A DNA stretch of 64,000 nucleotides from DATELY01 sp035276085. Lineage in GTDB: Bacteria > Pseudomonadota > Gammaproteobacteria > Steroidobacterales > Steroidobacteraceae. Positions 53,983-63,148 of this stretch are shown one piece after another. Each line of letters starts with the position of its first letter. Position 1 is the stretch's first letter. The notes under the pieces are model-generated. The model searched no databases. It was not told where the DNA came from and saw nothing but the letters and a program-made list of their open reading frames with translations. The DNA is taken from the NCBI GenBank assembly GCA_035276085.1, contig DATELY010000262.1:19174-83173 (forward strand). Direction: 5' to 3'. Made by a program: the position numbers and the translations under genes.

Positions 53983-55626
53983 ATGGCTACTCATCCGCTC
54001 GCCGGCAAGCTTCCGACTCCTGCGATGCTTGCGAACATTCCTCGGCTCGTCACGGCGTACTTCAGTGAGCGTCCCGACGCCGCAGATCCGGGCCAGCGCG
54101 TCGCGTTCGGCACGTCAGGTCATCGCGGCTCGGCGCTCAAGGGCTCGTTCAATGAGGCGCATATCCTTGCCGTGACGCAGGCGATCTGCGTTTACCGCAA
54201 ACGGCAGGGCATCGACGGCCCGTTGTTCCTGGGTATGGACACGCACGCGCTGTCGGAGCCTGCCTTCGTTTCCGCACTCGAAGTGCTGGCGCAGAACGGC
54301 GTCGAAACAATGATCGCGCACGATGGCGGCTATACGCCGACGCCAGCGATCTCGCATGCGATTCTGACGTACAACCACGGGCGCACGAGCGGCCTTGCCG
54401 ATGGCATCGTCATCACGCCGTCGCACAATCCGCCCGAAGACGGCGGCATCAAGTACAACCCGCCGCATGGCGGGCCGTCAGAGACGAACATTTCGGGCGA
54501 AATCGAAACACTCGCCAATCAGCTCTTGGCGCGCGCGACCCAGGACATCGCACGACTGTCGATCGCACAGGCGCGCAAGGCCGCGACGACGCATCTGCAC
54601 GATTACGTCGCAGCCTACGCGGCCGACCTGACGCATGTGCTCGACATGAATGCGATACGCAACGCCGCTGTCCGCATCGGCATCGATCCCCTCGGCGGTG
54701 CGGGCGTGGGCTATTGGGATCGCATTGCGGAACGGTATGGGCTGCACATCGACGTCGTGAATCGCGCGGTCGACCCGACCTTCCGCTTCATGCCGCTCGA
54801 TTGGGATGGGCGTATTCGCATGGATTGTTCTTCGCCGTATGCCATGACCAATCTGATCGCATTGCGCGAGCGGTTCGACGTGGCGTTCGGCAACGATGCC
54901 GATCACGATCGACATGGCATCGTGACGCCGTCCTCCGGATTGCTGAATCCGAATCACTATCTCGCCGTCGCCATCGATTATCTCTTCACGCATCGGCCCG
55001 GATGGCCCGCGACTGCGGCCGTCGGCAAGACGGTGGTCAGCTCGAGTCTCATCGACCGCGTTGCGGCAGCACGCAACCGCAAGCTGATGGAAGTGCCCGT
55101 GGGATTCAAATGGTTCGTCGATGGCTTGCACCGCGGCACGCTCGGCTTCGCCGGTGAAGAAAGCGCCGGCGCCTCGTTCCTGCGACGGGATGGCCGTGTG
55201 TGGACTACCGACAAAGATGGCCTGTTGCTGGGGCTGCTGGCCGCGGAGATGCGCGCCATCACCGGCAAAGATCCTGGGGAGCTCTATCAGACGCTCACGA
55301 AGCAGCATGGCACACCGTATTACGAGCGCACCGACGCCCCCGCGACACGCGAACAGAAAGCGAAGCTCGGCAAGTTGCAGGCCGACCAGGTGCGCGCATC
55401 GACCTTGGCGGGAGAAAAGATCGAGAAGGTCCTCACGCATGCGCCCGGTGACGGCAACGCCATCGGCGGGCTCAAAGTGATGACGCAGAACTGCTGGTTC
55501 GCAGCGCGCCCGTCGGGCACCGAAGACGTCTACAAGATCTACGCGGAAAGCTTCCTCGGGCCGGAGCACCTGCAACGCGTACGCTCCGAAGCGCAGGCAC
55601 TGGTGAACGAAGTGCTGGCCGCCTGA
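53983..55626 (+). CDS. pgm: phosphoglucomutase (alpha-D-glucose phosphate-specific)
   Basis: This 547-residue enzyme interconverts glucose-1-phosphate and glucose-6-phosphate. VAFGTSGHRGSALKGSFNEA, the phosphoserine loop ITPSHNPPEDGGIKYNPPHG (active-site Ser), FGNDADHDRHGIVTP (metal loop), GFAGEESAGASFL (sugar loop) and AARPSGTEDVYKIYAESF (phosphate loop) mark the family. The ATG at 53983 starts MATHPLAGKLP, matching known Pgm N-termini. With gnd it is central sugar metabolism and could supply nucleotide sugars for the downstream surface carbohydrate genes. Confidence 0.96.
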   Translation: MATHPLAGKLPTPAMLANIPRLVTAYFSERPDAADPGQRVAFGTSGHRGSALKGSFNEAHILAVTQAICVYRKRQGIDGPLFLGMDTHALSEPAFVSALEVLAQNGVETMIAHDGGYTPTPAISHAILTYNHGRTSGLADGIVITPSHNPPEDGGIKYNPPHGGPSETNISGEIETLANQLLARATQDIARLSIAQARKAATTHLHDYVAAYAADLTHVLDMNAIRNAAVRIGIDPLGGAGVGYWDRIAERYGLHIDVVNRAVDPTFRFMPLDWDGRIRMDCSSPYAMTNLIALRERFDVAFGNDADHDRHGIVTPSSGLLNPNHYLAVAIDYLFTHRPGWPATAAVGKTVVSSSLIDRVAAARNRKLMEVPVGFKWFVDGLHRGTLGFAGEESAGASFLRRDGRVWTTDKDGLLLGLLAAEMRAITGKDPGELYQTLTKQHGTPYYERTDAPATREQKAKLGKLQADQVRASTLAGEKIEKVLTHAPGDGNAIGGLKVMTQNCWFAARPSGTEDVYKIYAESFLGPEHLQRVRSEAQALVNEVLAA

Positions 55627-55665
55627 CCGACACGTTTTGAATCGGCCACTTCGCGAGTCATCGCA

Positions 55666-56937
55666 ATGAGCCAGGACACCGACCGCACCCAACAGTGGCA
55701 ACCACCGCCGCGCCCGGAGTGGGTCCGCCGCTGCAACGAGGAAGGCAGCTACCTCGACCTGAAGAGTGTCGTGCCCCTCGATGAGAATTCGCTGATCTCG
55801 CGGGCCAGGGCCAACACGGGCCTATCCGATTTCGGCGACGACGACTGGTACGAGCCGTTCCAGAAACTGCTCAAATCCTATGAGGAGGAAGCGTCGTTCC
55901 ATCTGCTGGGACGACTCATGGCGCGCTCGGACATCATTCTGTATCTGCAAGCGCGTCTGCAGGTCGAAGACACGTACAAGAAACATCCGGAGATCGACGC
56001 TGAGCAGATCGTCAATCCCATCGTCATCGTCGGTCAGGGGCGCAGCGGCACGTCGGGGCTGCTCAATCTGCTGGCCAGGGATCCTGAGAACGGCACGTTG
56101 ACGACCTGGGAGGCGTACTTCCCGTGCCCGCCTCCGGAGCGTGCTTCGTATCGTTCCGATCCGCGCATCGAGAAGGCCGACAAGCTCATCACGCAGTGGA
56201 ATCGCGTCGTACCTGAAATGCCGAGCGTCCATGAATTCAGCGGCGAGATTCCGACCGAGACGATTCAACTGCATTGCATGAGCTTTCAGTCGCCCGCGTG
56301 GTTCAGCATGCTCGGGCCCGCGCCGAGCTACGTCGAGTACATGATCGAACGCGGCATCGCTCCCGCGCTGCGCTATGAAAAACGCGTGCTGAAGCTCCTG
56401 CAGTGGCAGAACCCGCGCAAGCACTGGGTGCTCAAAGCAGCCGGCGACTTCACCTGCCATATGCCGGACATCATTTCCGTTTACCCCGACGTCACGCTGG
56501 TATGGTCACATCGCGATCCGATCAAGGCGATGTCTTCGGCCGTGAACACCCTGGGATGTCTTGCGTGGACTCACACCGACCATCCGTTCCAGGGCAACAC
56601 GTTCCAGCACGTCACCGATCCGGATACCTGCGCGGCCATGCTGTGCGCACCGATCGAGGAGATCGAGCGCAATCCCGAGCTGCGCAAGCGACTGTGCAAC
56701 GTGCAGTATCTCGACTTCCTCCGCACACCGCTGCAGGTCGTGGAGCGGATCTATGCGACCTCCGGACGCAAGGTGAGCGAGGCCGGACGCGTCGCGATGC
56801 AGACGTACATGGATGAGTATCCGCGCACGACACGACCTGCCCACCAGTACAACGTGGGCTCGACAGAACGTGTCGCGAGGGAGCGCCCGGCGTTCAAGCG
56901 CTATCAGGATTATTTCAACGTCCCGAGTGAAGTGTAG
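55666..56937 (+). CDS. sulfotransferase family protein, second copy
   Basis: This 423-residue protein has a PAPS-type loop, PIVIVGQGRSGTSGLLNLLA, and a 3'-phosphate region LVWSHRDPIKAMSSAVN. The long N-terminal helical domain and the acidic N-terminus are features of the same large family as the protein at 25028-26194, though the two are only distantly similar. The substrate is unknown; members in steroid- and lipid-degrading bacteria often lack proven activity. It is 39 nt after pgm and may be co-transcribed. Confidence 0.83.
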   Translation: MSQDTDRTQQWQPPPRPEWVRRCNEEGSYLDLKSVVPLDENSLISRARANTGLSDFGDDDWYEPFQKLLKSYEEEASFHLLGRLMARSDIILYLQARLQVEDTYKKHPEIDAEQIVNPIVIVGQGRSGTSGLLNLLARDPENGTLTTWEAYFPCPPPERASYRSDPRIEKADKLITQWNRVVPEMPSVHEFSGEIPTETIQLHCMSFQSPAWFSMLGPAPSYVEYMIERGIAPALRYEKRVLKLLQWQNPRKHWVLKAAGDFTCHMPDIISVYPDVTLVWSHRDPIKAMSSAVNTLGCLAWTHTDHPFQGNTFQHVTDPDTCAAMLCAPIEEIERNPELRKRLCNVQYLDFLRTPLQVVERIYATSGRKVSEAGRVAMQTYMDEYPRTTRPAHQYNVGSTERVARERPAFKRYQDYFNVPSEV

Positions 56938-56945
56938 GGGCTTCG

Positions 56946-58133
56946 CTATAGCAGCGACTCCCACGACGGCTTCTTGACCGCCTTGAGGAATTCCAGGTAC
57001 TCGGCGCGCCGGGTGAAGAATCGCTCGGCGAGTCCCACGTTCACCACGACGGACACCTGATCATGGCCGTCCGTCGTGATGCCGAGGTTCAGGCTGCCGC
57101 CCTTGTGCAGCATGATGCCGTAGCTCCACTGCTCCACTTCCTTACCGGGATTACTGTAGGCCGCGATCAACGACCAGCCGAACTGGTCGTGCAACGTGGC
57201 ATCGCCTTTCTCCCAACGCCACGCGTTGCGGCCGAACAGCTCGACGACGAACGCCGGCGCCAGATCGTCCGTGTCGTGCGCTCCGTGGACCCACTGCAAC
57301 GCTGCAGACGGATGGAGGAAGATCACTTGCGACTGCGGCACGCGGCAGAATCCCTGCTGGATCTTCGTCTGCGGATCGACGTCGCATGGCTTCTCGTCCT
57401 TGACGAACGGTTTGAATGGCGCTTCCCAGGCACTCTGATTCTGATCCATCAGGTAACCGTTGAGCGCGACTTCCCACCAGTACTGCGGCAGGGCCTTGTT
57501 GAAGTACGCGTCCCAGCGCTCCGTCATCAACTTTGCATCTTCGAAGTGCGTTGCGAGCTGCGGCCAATCGACGTACTTGATCAACCGATCCATCAGTTTG
57601 AGAACGCGCAGCAGATCGACGCGACTCGCATACGCGTCGCAGCGGGCGGGCGGCTTGCCGCAGCCGGTCGGCTCCAGCACGCGTATCGTGCCGTTGAGCA
57701 TCGTCGAATTGCCGTCGCGCGGTAACGTCCAGAAGGTTGCTCGAATGGATTGCAGCCGCTCCGGCACCGGCTGATCTTCGTCGGCGGCGTTCTTCAATTC
57801 GTCATCGAGCTCCGCGAACGCCTCGCCCCAGGCCGCCGCATCGACAGACGACCGCGTGCGAGCGCGCGCGAAATCTCGCAGGTGCGTCAATGCGGTGACG
57901 AGTCCGTCCAGCCGCTTCTCAGGCGTGGCTGCGTCCGGGGTGGCCGCATTGAAATCGGCCACCACGGCATGGGCGTCCTGCTCCGGATCTCCCAGACATC
58001 CGCGACTCAGCGCCAGCGCGAGATCGTAGCTTTGCGCATCGACTGCAGCCTCCAGGCCGTCACACGCAGCATCGGCCCGTGCCAGCACGCCCAGGCTCAG
58101 CAGCAATGCGGCAGCGATCTTCAGCGATGACAT
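56946..58133 (-). CDS. secreted protein of unknown function
   Basis: This 395-residue protein has a clear signal peptide (SLKIAAALLLSLGVLARADA then ACDG). The mature part is all-helical at first (LEAAVDAQSYDLALALSRGC), then mixed with many Trp and aromatic residues (QYWWEVALNGYLMDQNQSAW). Cys residues occur in four short patches. No family is recognised. It overlaps the alpha/beta hydrolase gene by 1 nt (TGATG), so the two are translationally coupled; a partner or inhibitor of the hydrolase/amidase enzymes is one possibility. Confidence 0.72.
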   Translation of the reverse strand: MSSLKIAAALLLSLGVLARADAACDGLEAAVDAQSYDLALALSRGCLGDPEQDAHAVVADFNAATPDAATPEKRLDGLVTALTHLRDFARARTRSSVDAAAWGEAFAELDDELKNAADEDQPVPERLQSIRATFWTLPRDGNSTMLNGTIRVLEPTGCGKPPARCDAYASRVDLLRVLKLMDRLIKYVDWPQLATHFEDAKLMTERWDAYFNKALPQYWWEVALNGYLMDQNQSAWEAPFKPFVKDEKPCDVDPQTKIQQGFCRVPQSQVIFLHPSAALQWVHGAHDTDDLAPAFVVELFGRNAWRWEKGDATLHDQFGWSLIAAYSNPGKEVEQWSYGIMLHKGGSLNLGITTDGHDQVSVVVNVGLAERFFTRRAEYLEFLKAVKKPSWESLL

Positions 58134-59215
58134 CAGCCTTCCCCTTCAGCCAACGTGGATTCCTTGAGCACGAGCCCGCGCAACGTCACGAGCATCTCGA
58201 TGATCTCCAGCCAGTTCTGGGCGCGAGCGCCGGCGAGCGCTCTGAGCTTTCCTTTCGCCAGCGTGAGCGCGCCTGTGCTGAGCTTCCGAGCACGCCAGTT
58301 CGTGAGTGCCGCGCTCACATCCTTCGGACGCACGGCTTCGAAGCCGACGAGCGTATTGATGAGGACGGAGTTGACCGCGGGATGGCTGAGATAGTGATTC
58401 AACCCATGGACGTTGATGTCACGCACGTCGGCAGCACCGATCGATACGTTGGCGTAGAACGTGTCGCGCTGATCGGGCGATAGACCTTCCGGAAACCAAT
58501 GCAGCGGCGGCTTGAAGGCATCCACGAGCGGAAACGGATCCAGCTCATGGTTGAAGTTGCAGTACCGCCAGCACACACCGAGTGCATCGACGGTGTGCGG
58601 CCGCACCTTCGACGAATAGAAATCGCCGCCCCGATTCCACAGCAGCTTCGCGACGTTCGCGACCATGAACACGAAGTCCGGCTTGAAGCGATCGCCGAGC
58701 AGCGCGCCATCCACGGCTTGCGAGAACATCGCGTGCAACGTGTCGTTCACGACGGCCGTGCCCAGCGAATGACCCAGGACCGACCAGGACGGCACGTCGT
58801 TTTCCGGAAACGCCTTCAAGCGCGCAAGGATCTGCAGCCGCACCCATTGCGTGATGCGCTCTGAGATCGGTTTCATGAAACGATAGAGCACGACGTCGAG
58901 CGCGTGCGTGCGCCAGAAATCATCGCCGGTTGCGCCGTTCGCGAGCTCGACCAATCTGTTCGCAGCAGTTTCCGCCAACCCGGTGGCGACCAGCGCAGTG
59001 GAAGCCGCCGTGGCATTCGCCTGCCATTGCGCGCGAATCTCATCGAAGATGTGGTTGTAGACGATCTCGACGAACTCGAACTGGTTGGTGAGTCCGAACT
59101 GCTTGACGAGCGGATACTGTGCGAACGCGTCGTTGAGCGTCTTCTGCGCATCGAGCGACCAGTCCTTGTCGAAGCCGCCCATGCCATGGACGATGAATAC
59201 CTGATGCTTGGCCAT
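58133..59215 (-). CDS. alpha/beta hydrolase-fold protein (lipase-like)
   Basis: This 360-residue protein starts KHQVFIVHGMGGFDKDWSLD with an oxyanion HGMGG and has the nucleophile elbow SWSVLGHSLGTAVVNDTLHA. Between them is a long helical insertion. The His of the triad may be in INVHGLNHYLSHP, an order like Tle-type or eukaryotic-like lipases. No signal peptide is seen. It sits 40 nt downstream of the Amidase_2 gene and is coupled to the secreted protein. Function unknown; a phospholipase or esterase is likely. Confidence 0.73.
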   Translation of the reverse strand: MAKHQVFIVHGMGGFDKDWSLDAQKTLNDAFAQYPLVKQFGLTNQFEFVEIVYNHIFDEIRAQWQANATAASTALVATGLAETAANRLVELANGATGDDFWRTHALDVVLYRFMKPISERITQWVRLQILARLKAFPENDVPSWSVLGHSLGTAVVNDTLHAMFSQAVDGALLGDRFKPDFVFMVANVAKLLWNRGGDFYSSKVRPHTVDALGVCWRYCNFNHELDPFPLVDAFKPPLHWFPEGLSPDQRDTFYANVSIGAADVRDINVHGLNHYLSHPAVNSVLINTLVGFEAVRPKDVSAALTNWRARKLSTGALTLAKGKLRALAGARAQNWLEIIEMLVTLRGLVLKESTLAEGEG

Positions 59216-59255
59216 GTCGATGCCTTCCAGACTGAAGCGATGACTCGCGTTGAGA

Positions 59256-59864
59256 TTATTTCTTGCGGCCGAGGATGCGGCTGACGAAGCTGGTCATGGG
59301 GAACGCAGGACCCGGATCGACTTTGCGGCCCGGTGCGACATCGTCGTGACCGAGGATGTCTTCGAAGTCGAACGCCGCGTGCAGTGCCACGGCCACTTTC
59401 AGCGCCGCGAGAAGCTGCGTTTCCGGATACACATGCCAACCCGCGGGTGCGCTCTCTGCTTTATGAGTCGCCAGCAGCACTTCCGCGGGCGGAATCTTCA
59501 CGCTCGCCCAGTTCAGCCAATCACCGTTCTCCGTGCGTTTCAAGCGCCCGGCATTGACGAGCTCAATGCCGATCGAAAACTTGTTCATGCCGTTGAGGTT
59601 GCCCCAGCGACTCTCCCCGGCATGCCAGGCCCGGCGGTCGAGCCCGACCATCTGCGTGATGGCGCCGTTACGCCCGATCACGAAATGAGCAGACGCTTTC
59701 GCCGCCGGGTTCTTGAACCATTCGATCGCGCCCTGCGCAGTGAGGCCGGCGGTGTAGTGAAAGATCAGAAAGCGTGGATCCAGCCCGGCACTTTGATTCG
59801 GCGAGCGGATGAACTCGACCGGTTGTCCGTGGTCAGCGCGCAGTGAGGCTTTGTCTACTTCCAT
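59256..59864 (-). CDS. N-acetylmuramoyl-L-alanine amidase (Amidase_2/AmpD-type)
   Basis: This 202-residue zinc amidase cleaves the bond between N-acetylmuramate and L-alanine in peptidoglycan. LIFHYTAGLTAQGAIEWF holds the first zinc His, SAHFVIGRNG the substrate strand, AWHAGESRWG the loop and ILGHDDVAPGRKVDPGPAF the second zinc His and the Asp/Lys pair. No signal peptide is seen, so it may be cytosolic like AmpD or exported by another route. First gene of a trio with an alpha/beta hydrolase and a secreted protein. Confidence 0.9.
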   Translation of the reverse strand: MEVDKASLRADHGQPVEFIRSPNQSAGLDPRFLIFHYTAGLTAQGAIEWFKNPAAKASAHFVIGRNGAITQMVGLDRRAWHAGESRWGNLNGMNKFSIGIELVNAGRLKRTENGDWLNWASVKIPPAEVLLATHKAESAPAGWHVYPETQLLAALKVAVALHAAFDFEDILGHDDVAPGRKVDPGPAFPMTSFVSRILGRKK

Positions 59865-59966
59865 GCAACCCTCCCCATCGGTGCTTCAAGCAGTCCCATA
59901 GTGCATAGAAGGCGACCGGCAGGGCAATGTCCCTTTGGCCAATGCCACCGACTGCAGCGACTGTAT

Positions 59967-60893
59967 CTAGGGCCCGCTTACCGCGAACCGTTGTTCCAGA
60001 CTCCGAGCCTCGGCGTGCCAGATCGGATCCTCACGCAGATCGATCTGTGCTTCGCGTGCCAATGCTGTTCGCCATGGCACCGGGCTCGGCAACAGACACA
60101 GCGTGAACACGTAGCGCGGTCCGAGATTGGGCGTGATGCCACAGTGAAGCACACGCGACGGCTGGAACAGCACTGCGTCGCCCGCGCGGGGATGGTGATC
60201 ATAGGAAACGAGCGGTCGACCGACCAGTGCGGCGAGTTCATCCAGCGAGGCGGTGCGGCGTCGGCCGCGGGCGAACACATAGCCGCTCTTCGCGACGGCT
60301 TCGCTCGAGGCGAGATCGAGGTAAGACGTGCCGCCGCCATGCTCGCGATAGTCGTTGAGATAGACCAGCAGTTTCAGATGTGTGCGCGGTCCCTGGTCGC
60401 AATGCCACTTGAATGAGACCGAGGCCGGCCCTTCGACGGGCGCTGTACGTGACAGGGTGTACCAGTAGACGAAGTACTCGCTCCGGAAGAACTCCAGACA
60501 GTGCGCGTCGACCTCGGTCGTCAAGGCAGACTCGATCAAGCGCTGCACCAACGTCGCGTCAGCCAGGTCGTAACCTTCGAGCTTGGCGGAGTCACGTTTC
60601 AAGCGCGCGACCTGCTGGTCGCCGCCGGCCGCAGCCAGGAGATCAGCCGCTGTCTCGCCGGACATCACTTGCTGCACGGTGAAACCGTCCTTCACCATCG
60701 GTCCCGGGACGTCGCGCTCTGGCAGCCGTCGCGCGAGTACAGCTTTACAGTGGGCGTGCCATGCGGCGTAACCACGATGATCGTCGAAGTCGGTGAACAC
60801 GCGCGCGATCCGCGCAGGATCGAGGTCTGGCTCTAGCCAGCGCTTCACTTTGCGCAGCAGGATGGCGGGGCCGTGACGGTTCAGCGGAATCAC
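59967..60893 (-). CDS. 2OG-Fe(II) oxygenase family protein
   Basis: This 308-residue protein is a 2-oxoglutarate/iron dioxygenase. FKWHCDQGPRTHLKLLVYLN carries the His-x-Asp iron pair, and VLHCGITPNLGPRYVFTLCL the distal His and the 2OG-binding Arg. The N-terminal part is helical. GTG 60893 with GAGGAG 8 nt upstream is preferred; a TTG 27 nt earlier lacks a ribosome site. Such enzymes hydroxylate proteins, sugars or lipids. A role in modifying the surface glycan from the next operon is possible but unproven. Confidence 0.82.
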   Translation of the reverse strand: MIPLNRHGPAILLRKVKRWLEPDLDPARIARVFTDFDDHRGYAAWHAHCKAVLARRLPERDVPGPMVKDGFTVQQVMSGETAADLLAAAGGDQQVARLKRDSAKLEGYDLADATLVQRLIESALTTEVDAHCLEFFRSEYFVYWYTLSRTAPVEGPASVSFKWHCDQGPRTHLKLLVYLNDYREHGGGTSYLDLASSEAVAKSGYVFARGRRRTASLDELAALVGRPLVSYDHHPRAGDAVLFQPSRVLHCGITPNLGPRYVFTLCLLPSPVPWRTALAREAQIDLREDPIWHAEARSLEQRFAVSGP

Positions 60894-60959
60894 GCGAGAC
60901 GCTCCTCGAAGGGAGGCCAACCATAGCGGACCGTGCCGAGTGCAGCCAGGATCTCTCTG

Positions 60960-61074
60960 TTCCCTCCCCTGCGATAGCGGGGGAGGGTTAGGGTGGGGGC
61001 AACAATTTACGGGTCGAGGCTTACTCGAGCGCCCCCATCCTGTCCTTCCCCCGCTGCCGCAGGGGGAAGGGACG
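60960..61074. repeat. dispersed intergenic hairpin repeat, family 1, copy D
   Basis: Same orientation as copies A and B: TCCCTCCCCTGCG...GCGGGGGAGGGTTAGGG, then CGCCCCCATCCTGTCCTTCC and CCGCTGCCGCAGGGGGAAGG. It lies between the oxygenase start and the 3' end of the NeuA-KdsC gene. Confidence 0.8.
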
Positions 61075-61109
61075 CAATATTCAGCATGGGAGCATGTTTC
61101 GCAGGTTGT

Positions 61110-62261
61110 TCAGTCGGCGTCCGCCGCTCGCTCCGCCTGCATCCTGATCAGGTCGCATACCTCGCGCACTGCTCCGCCGCCCCCCGCGGCGCTGCAGATG
61201 TAGCCGACCGCGCTGCGCACTGCCGGCACGGCATCGGCGGGGCAGAAGGACAGCCCGACCGCGCGCAGACTCTCGAGATCGTTCAAGTCATCGCCGATGT
61301 AGGCGGTCTGCGCGAGCGCCACTTGCCAGCGCGCACCCTGTTCCTTGAGCCACGCGAGCTTGTCCTGCACGCCCGGAAAGTAGTCGGTGATGCCGAGCTT
61401 GCGCATGCGCGCTTCGACCACGGCGCTGTTCTCGGCCGTCAGCACACAGACCCGCACGCCGGCATCGCGCAGCATGAGCATGCCCTTGGCATCGCGCGTG
61501 TTGAACTTCTTCAGCGCCTCGCCCTTGCCGTCGTAGTACATGCCCCCGTCGGTCAACGTGCCGTCGACATCGACCACGAGCATGCGGATGTCTTTCGCGA
61601 CGCTCATGCGCCGTCGCAGCAGGGTTTCGATCAGCGGCCAGTCGGAAGGCTCATCCAGCTCGGCCGCGCACTCCTCATGCATCACGTGCACGCCGATGCG
61701 ACCGCAGAGACGCGATCCGGTCTGGACCAGTAACGCTCTGCGGGTGAAATAGAAGGCGCCGTTCTCCATCACCGTACCGGCAAAATCCTGGCGGCGCGGA
61801 CGCTGGGCGGGATCGTAATTGAGCGCTCGGCCGTCATGACTCCAGAAAAAGCGCTTCACGTCGACGCCGGTCACGAGGGAATCGAGTCGCTCGCGCTCGA
61901 AGCGTGCACGTGCGGCGCGAAAGTCTTCGGCACGTGTCAGCGGTGAAGTGGCCTGGAGCAGCGCGAGCACGTCGCACTCGATCTTCTCGGCGATCTCCAG
62001 CATCACGGACTCGCTGCTCGCGGTATCGGTCGCATTCTCGGGTGCGCGATCGACGACCTCGATGCGCGAGCCGAATCGTGCGCGCGCATCGTCCCGGATC
62101 GCCGCCGCGTCGGACGCGACGTACACAGCATCGAAACAGCCCGAGTCCAACGCGGCCTCGAGACTCCATGCATAGAGAGGTCGACCAGCGATCGTTCGCA
62201 GATTCTTGCCCGGAATGGACTTCGAGCCACCGCGCAGCGGCAACAAAGCCACCCAGCGCAT
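61110..62261 (-). CDS. acylneuraminate cytidylyltransferase-KdsC-type phosphatase fusion
   Basis: This 383-residue bifunctional protein activates a nonulosonic acid (sialic-acid-like sugar) with CTP. The N-terminal cytidylyltransferase (residues 1-225) has LLPLRGGSKSIPGKNLRTIA, LLQATSPLTRAEDF and AGTVMENGAFYFTRRALL. The C-terminal HAD phosphatase (from about 225) has MLVVDVDGTLTDGGMYYDGK, CVLTAENS and IGDDLNDLESLRAVG, matching KdsC/NeuA C-terminal domains that dephosphorylate the 9-phosphate. ATG 62261 overlaps the NeuB stop by 1 nt (TGATG). Confidence 0.9.
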   Translation of the reverse strand: MRWVALLPLRGGSKSIPGKNLRTIAGRPLYAWSLEAALDSGCFDAVYVASDAAAIRDDARARFGSRIEVVDRAPENATDTASSESVMLEIAEKIECDVLALLQATSPLTRAEDFRAARARFERERLDSLVTGVDVKRFFWSHDGRALNYDPAQRPRRQDFAGTVMENGAFYFTRRALLVQTGSRLCGRIGVHVMHEECAAELDEPSDWPLIETLLRRRMSVAKDIRMLVVDVDGTLTDGGMYYDGKGEALKKFNTRDAKGMLMLRDAGVRVCVLTAENSAVVEARMRKLGITDYFPGVQDKLAWLKEQGARWQVALAQTAYIGDDLNDLESLRAVGLSFCPADAVPAVRSAVGYICSAAGGGGAVREVCDLIRMQAERAADAD

Positions 62262-63148
62262 CAGCGTAGATGCACGCCGGGCAGGCGTTTCAGCTTGGCG
62301 CGCTGCGGAATCTCGATGTCGACGATGTCGGTCGGCTTGTAAGTGAGCGCCGTGCTGACCGCACGCACGTCACGCACCAGCTTGCGCAGACCGTCGGGCT
62401 CCAGCGAGGCCGCGTGATCGGTGCCTTTCCAGGTGCGATCCAACGTGAAATGGCGCTCGAGCCAGGTCGCACCCAGCGCGACGGCCGCAACATCGACCGC
62501 GATGCCGAGATGATGTCCCGAGAAACCGATGGCCTTGACACGATCGCCGTAGCGCTCACGCAGACGGGTCACTTCGAGCAGGTGGACTTGCTCGAAAGGC
62601 ACCGGATAGCCGGACGTGCAGGCATAGAGCACCACTCGATTCTGAGCTTCGAGGTGCTCCATCAGAGAGACGATCTGCTCCTGCTCCGCCGGTGTCGTCA
62701 TGCCCATCGAAATGTGAATCTCGCCGTCGTAGTCGTGCGCCAGCAATTCCAGCATTTCGAAATGCAGATTGCACGCCGAGGGCACTTTCAACATGCGCGG
62801 CCGCAACGCCGCCATCTCGCGCGCCGACGTCATATCCCACACCGACGTCGAATAGCCAACGCCGAGCTCCTCGCACCAGCGCAGCAGCTGACGATGCTGG
62901 TGGACATCGAACTCGAGGAATTCGCGATGCGCACCGTAGGTGTCGCCATAGCTGTTGGCGGGATTCGGATGGGGCGCATCGTATTCGTCCGCCGTCAGCA
63001 GCTCGCGATTGCAGCGCTTCTGAAACTTGACGAAGTCGGCCTTGGCAAAACGCGCGGCCGATTCGATCAGATCGCGCGCGATGGCCATGTCGCCTTTGTG
63101 GTTGCAGCCGATTTCGGCAACCACACATGGATGGGGTCGGGGACTCAC
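62261..63148 (-). CDS. neuB: N-acetylneuraminate synthase family protein without SAF domain
   Basis: This 295-residue NeuB-type synthase condenses an N-acetylated sugar with phosphoenolpyruvate to a nonulosonic acid. VVAEIGCNHKGDMAIARDLI, VKFQKRC, YSTSVWDMTSAREMA, KVPSACNLHFEMLELLA and ISMGMTTPAEQEQIVSLM mark the TIM barrel, with HFTLDRTWKGTDHAASLEPD at the C-terminal end. The usual SAF (antifreeze) domain of about 60 residues is absent; the protein ends KRLPGVHLR. GTG 63148 overlaps the upstream stop (GTGA). Confidence 0.9.
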   Translation of the reverse strand: MSPRPHPCVVAEIGCNHKGDMAIARDLIESAARFAKADFVKFQKRCNRELLTADEYDAPHPNPANSYGDTYGAHREFLEFDVHQHRQLLRWCEELGVGYSTSVWDMTSAREMAALRPRMLKVPSACNLHFEMLELLAHDYDGEIHISMGMTTPAEQEQIVSLMEHLEAQNRVVLYACTSGYPVPFEQVHLLEVTRLRERYGDRVKAIGFSGHHLGIAVDVAAVALGATWLERHFTLDRTWKGTDHAASLEPDGLRKLVRDVRAVSTALTYKPTDIVDIEIPQRAKLKRLPGVHLR

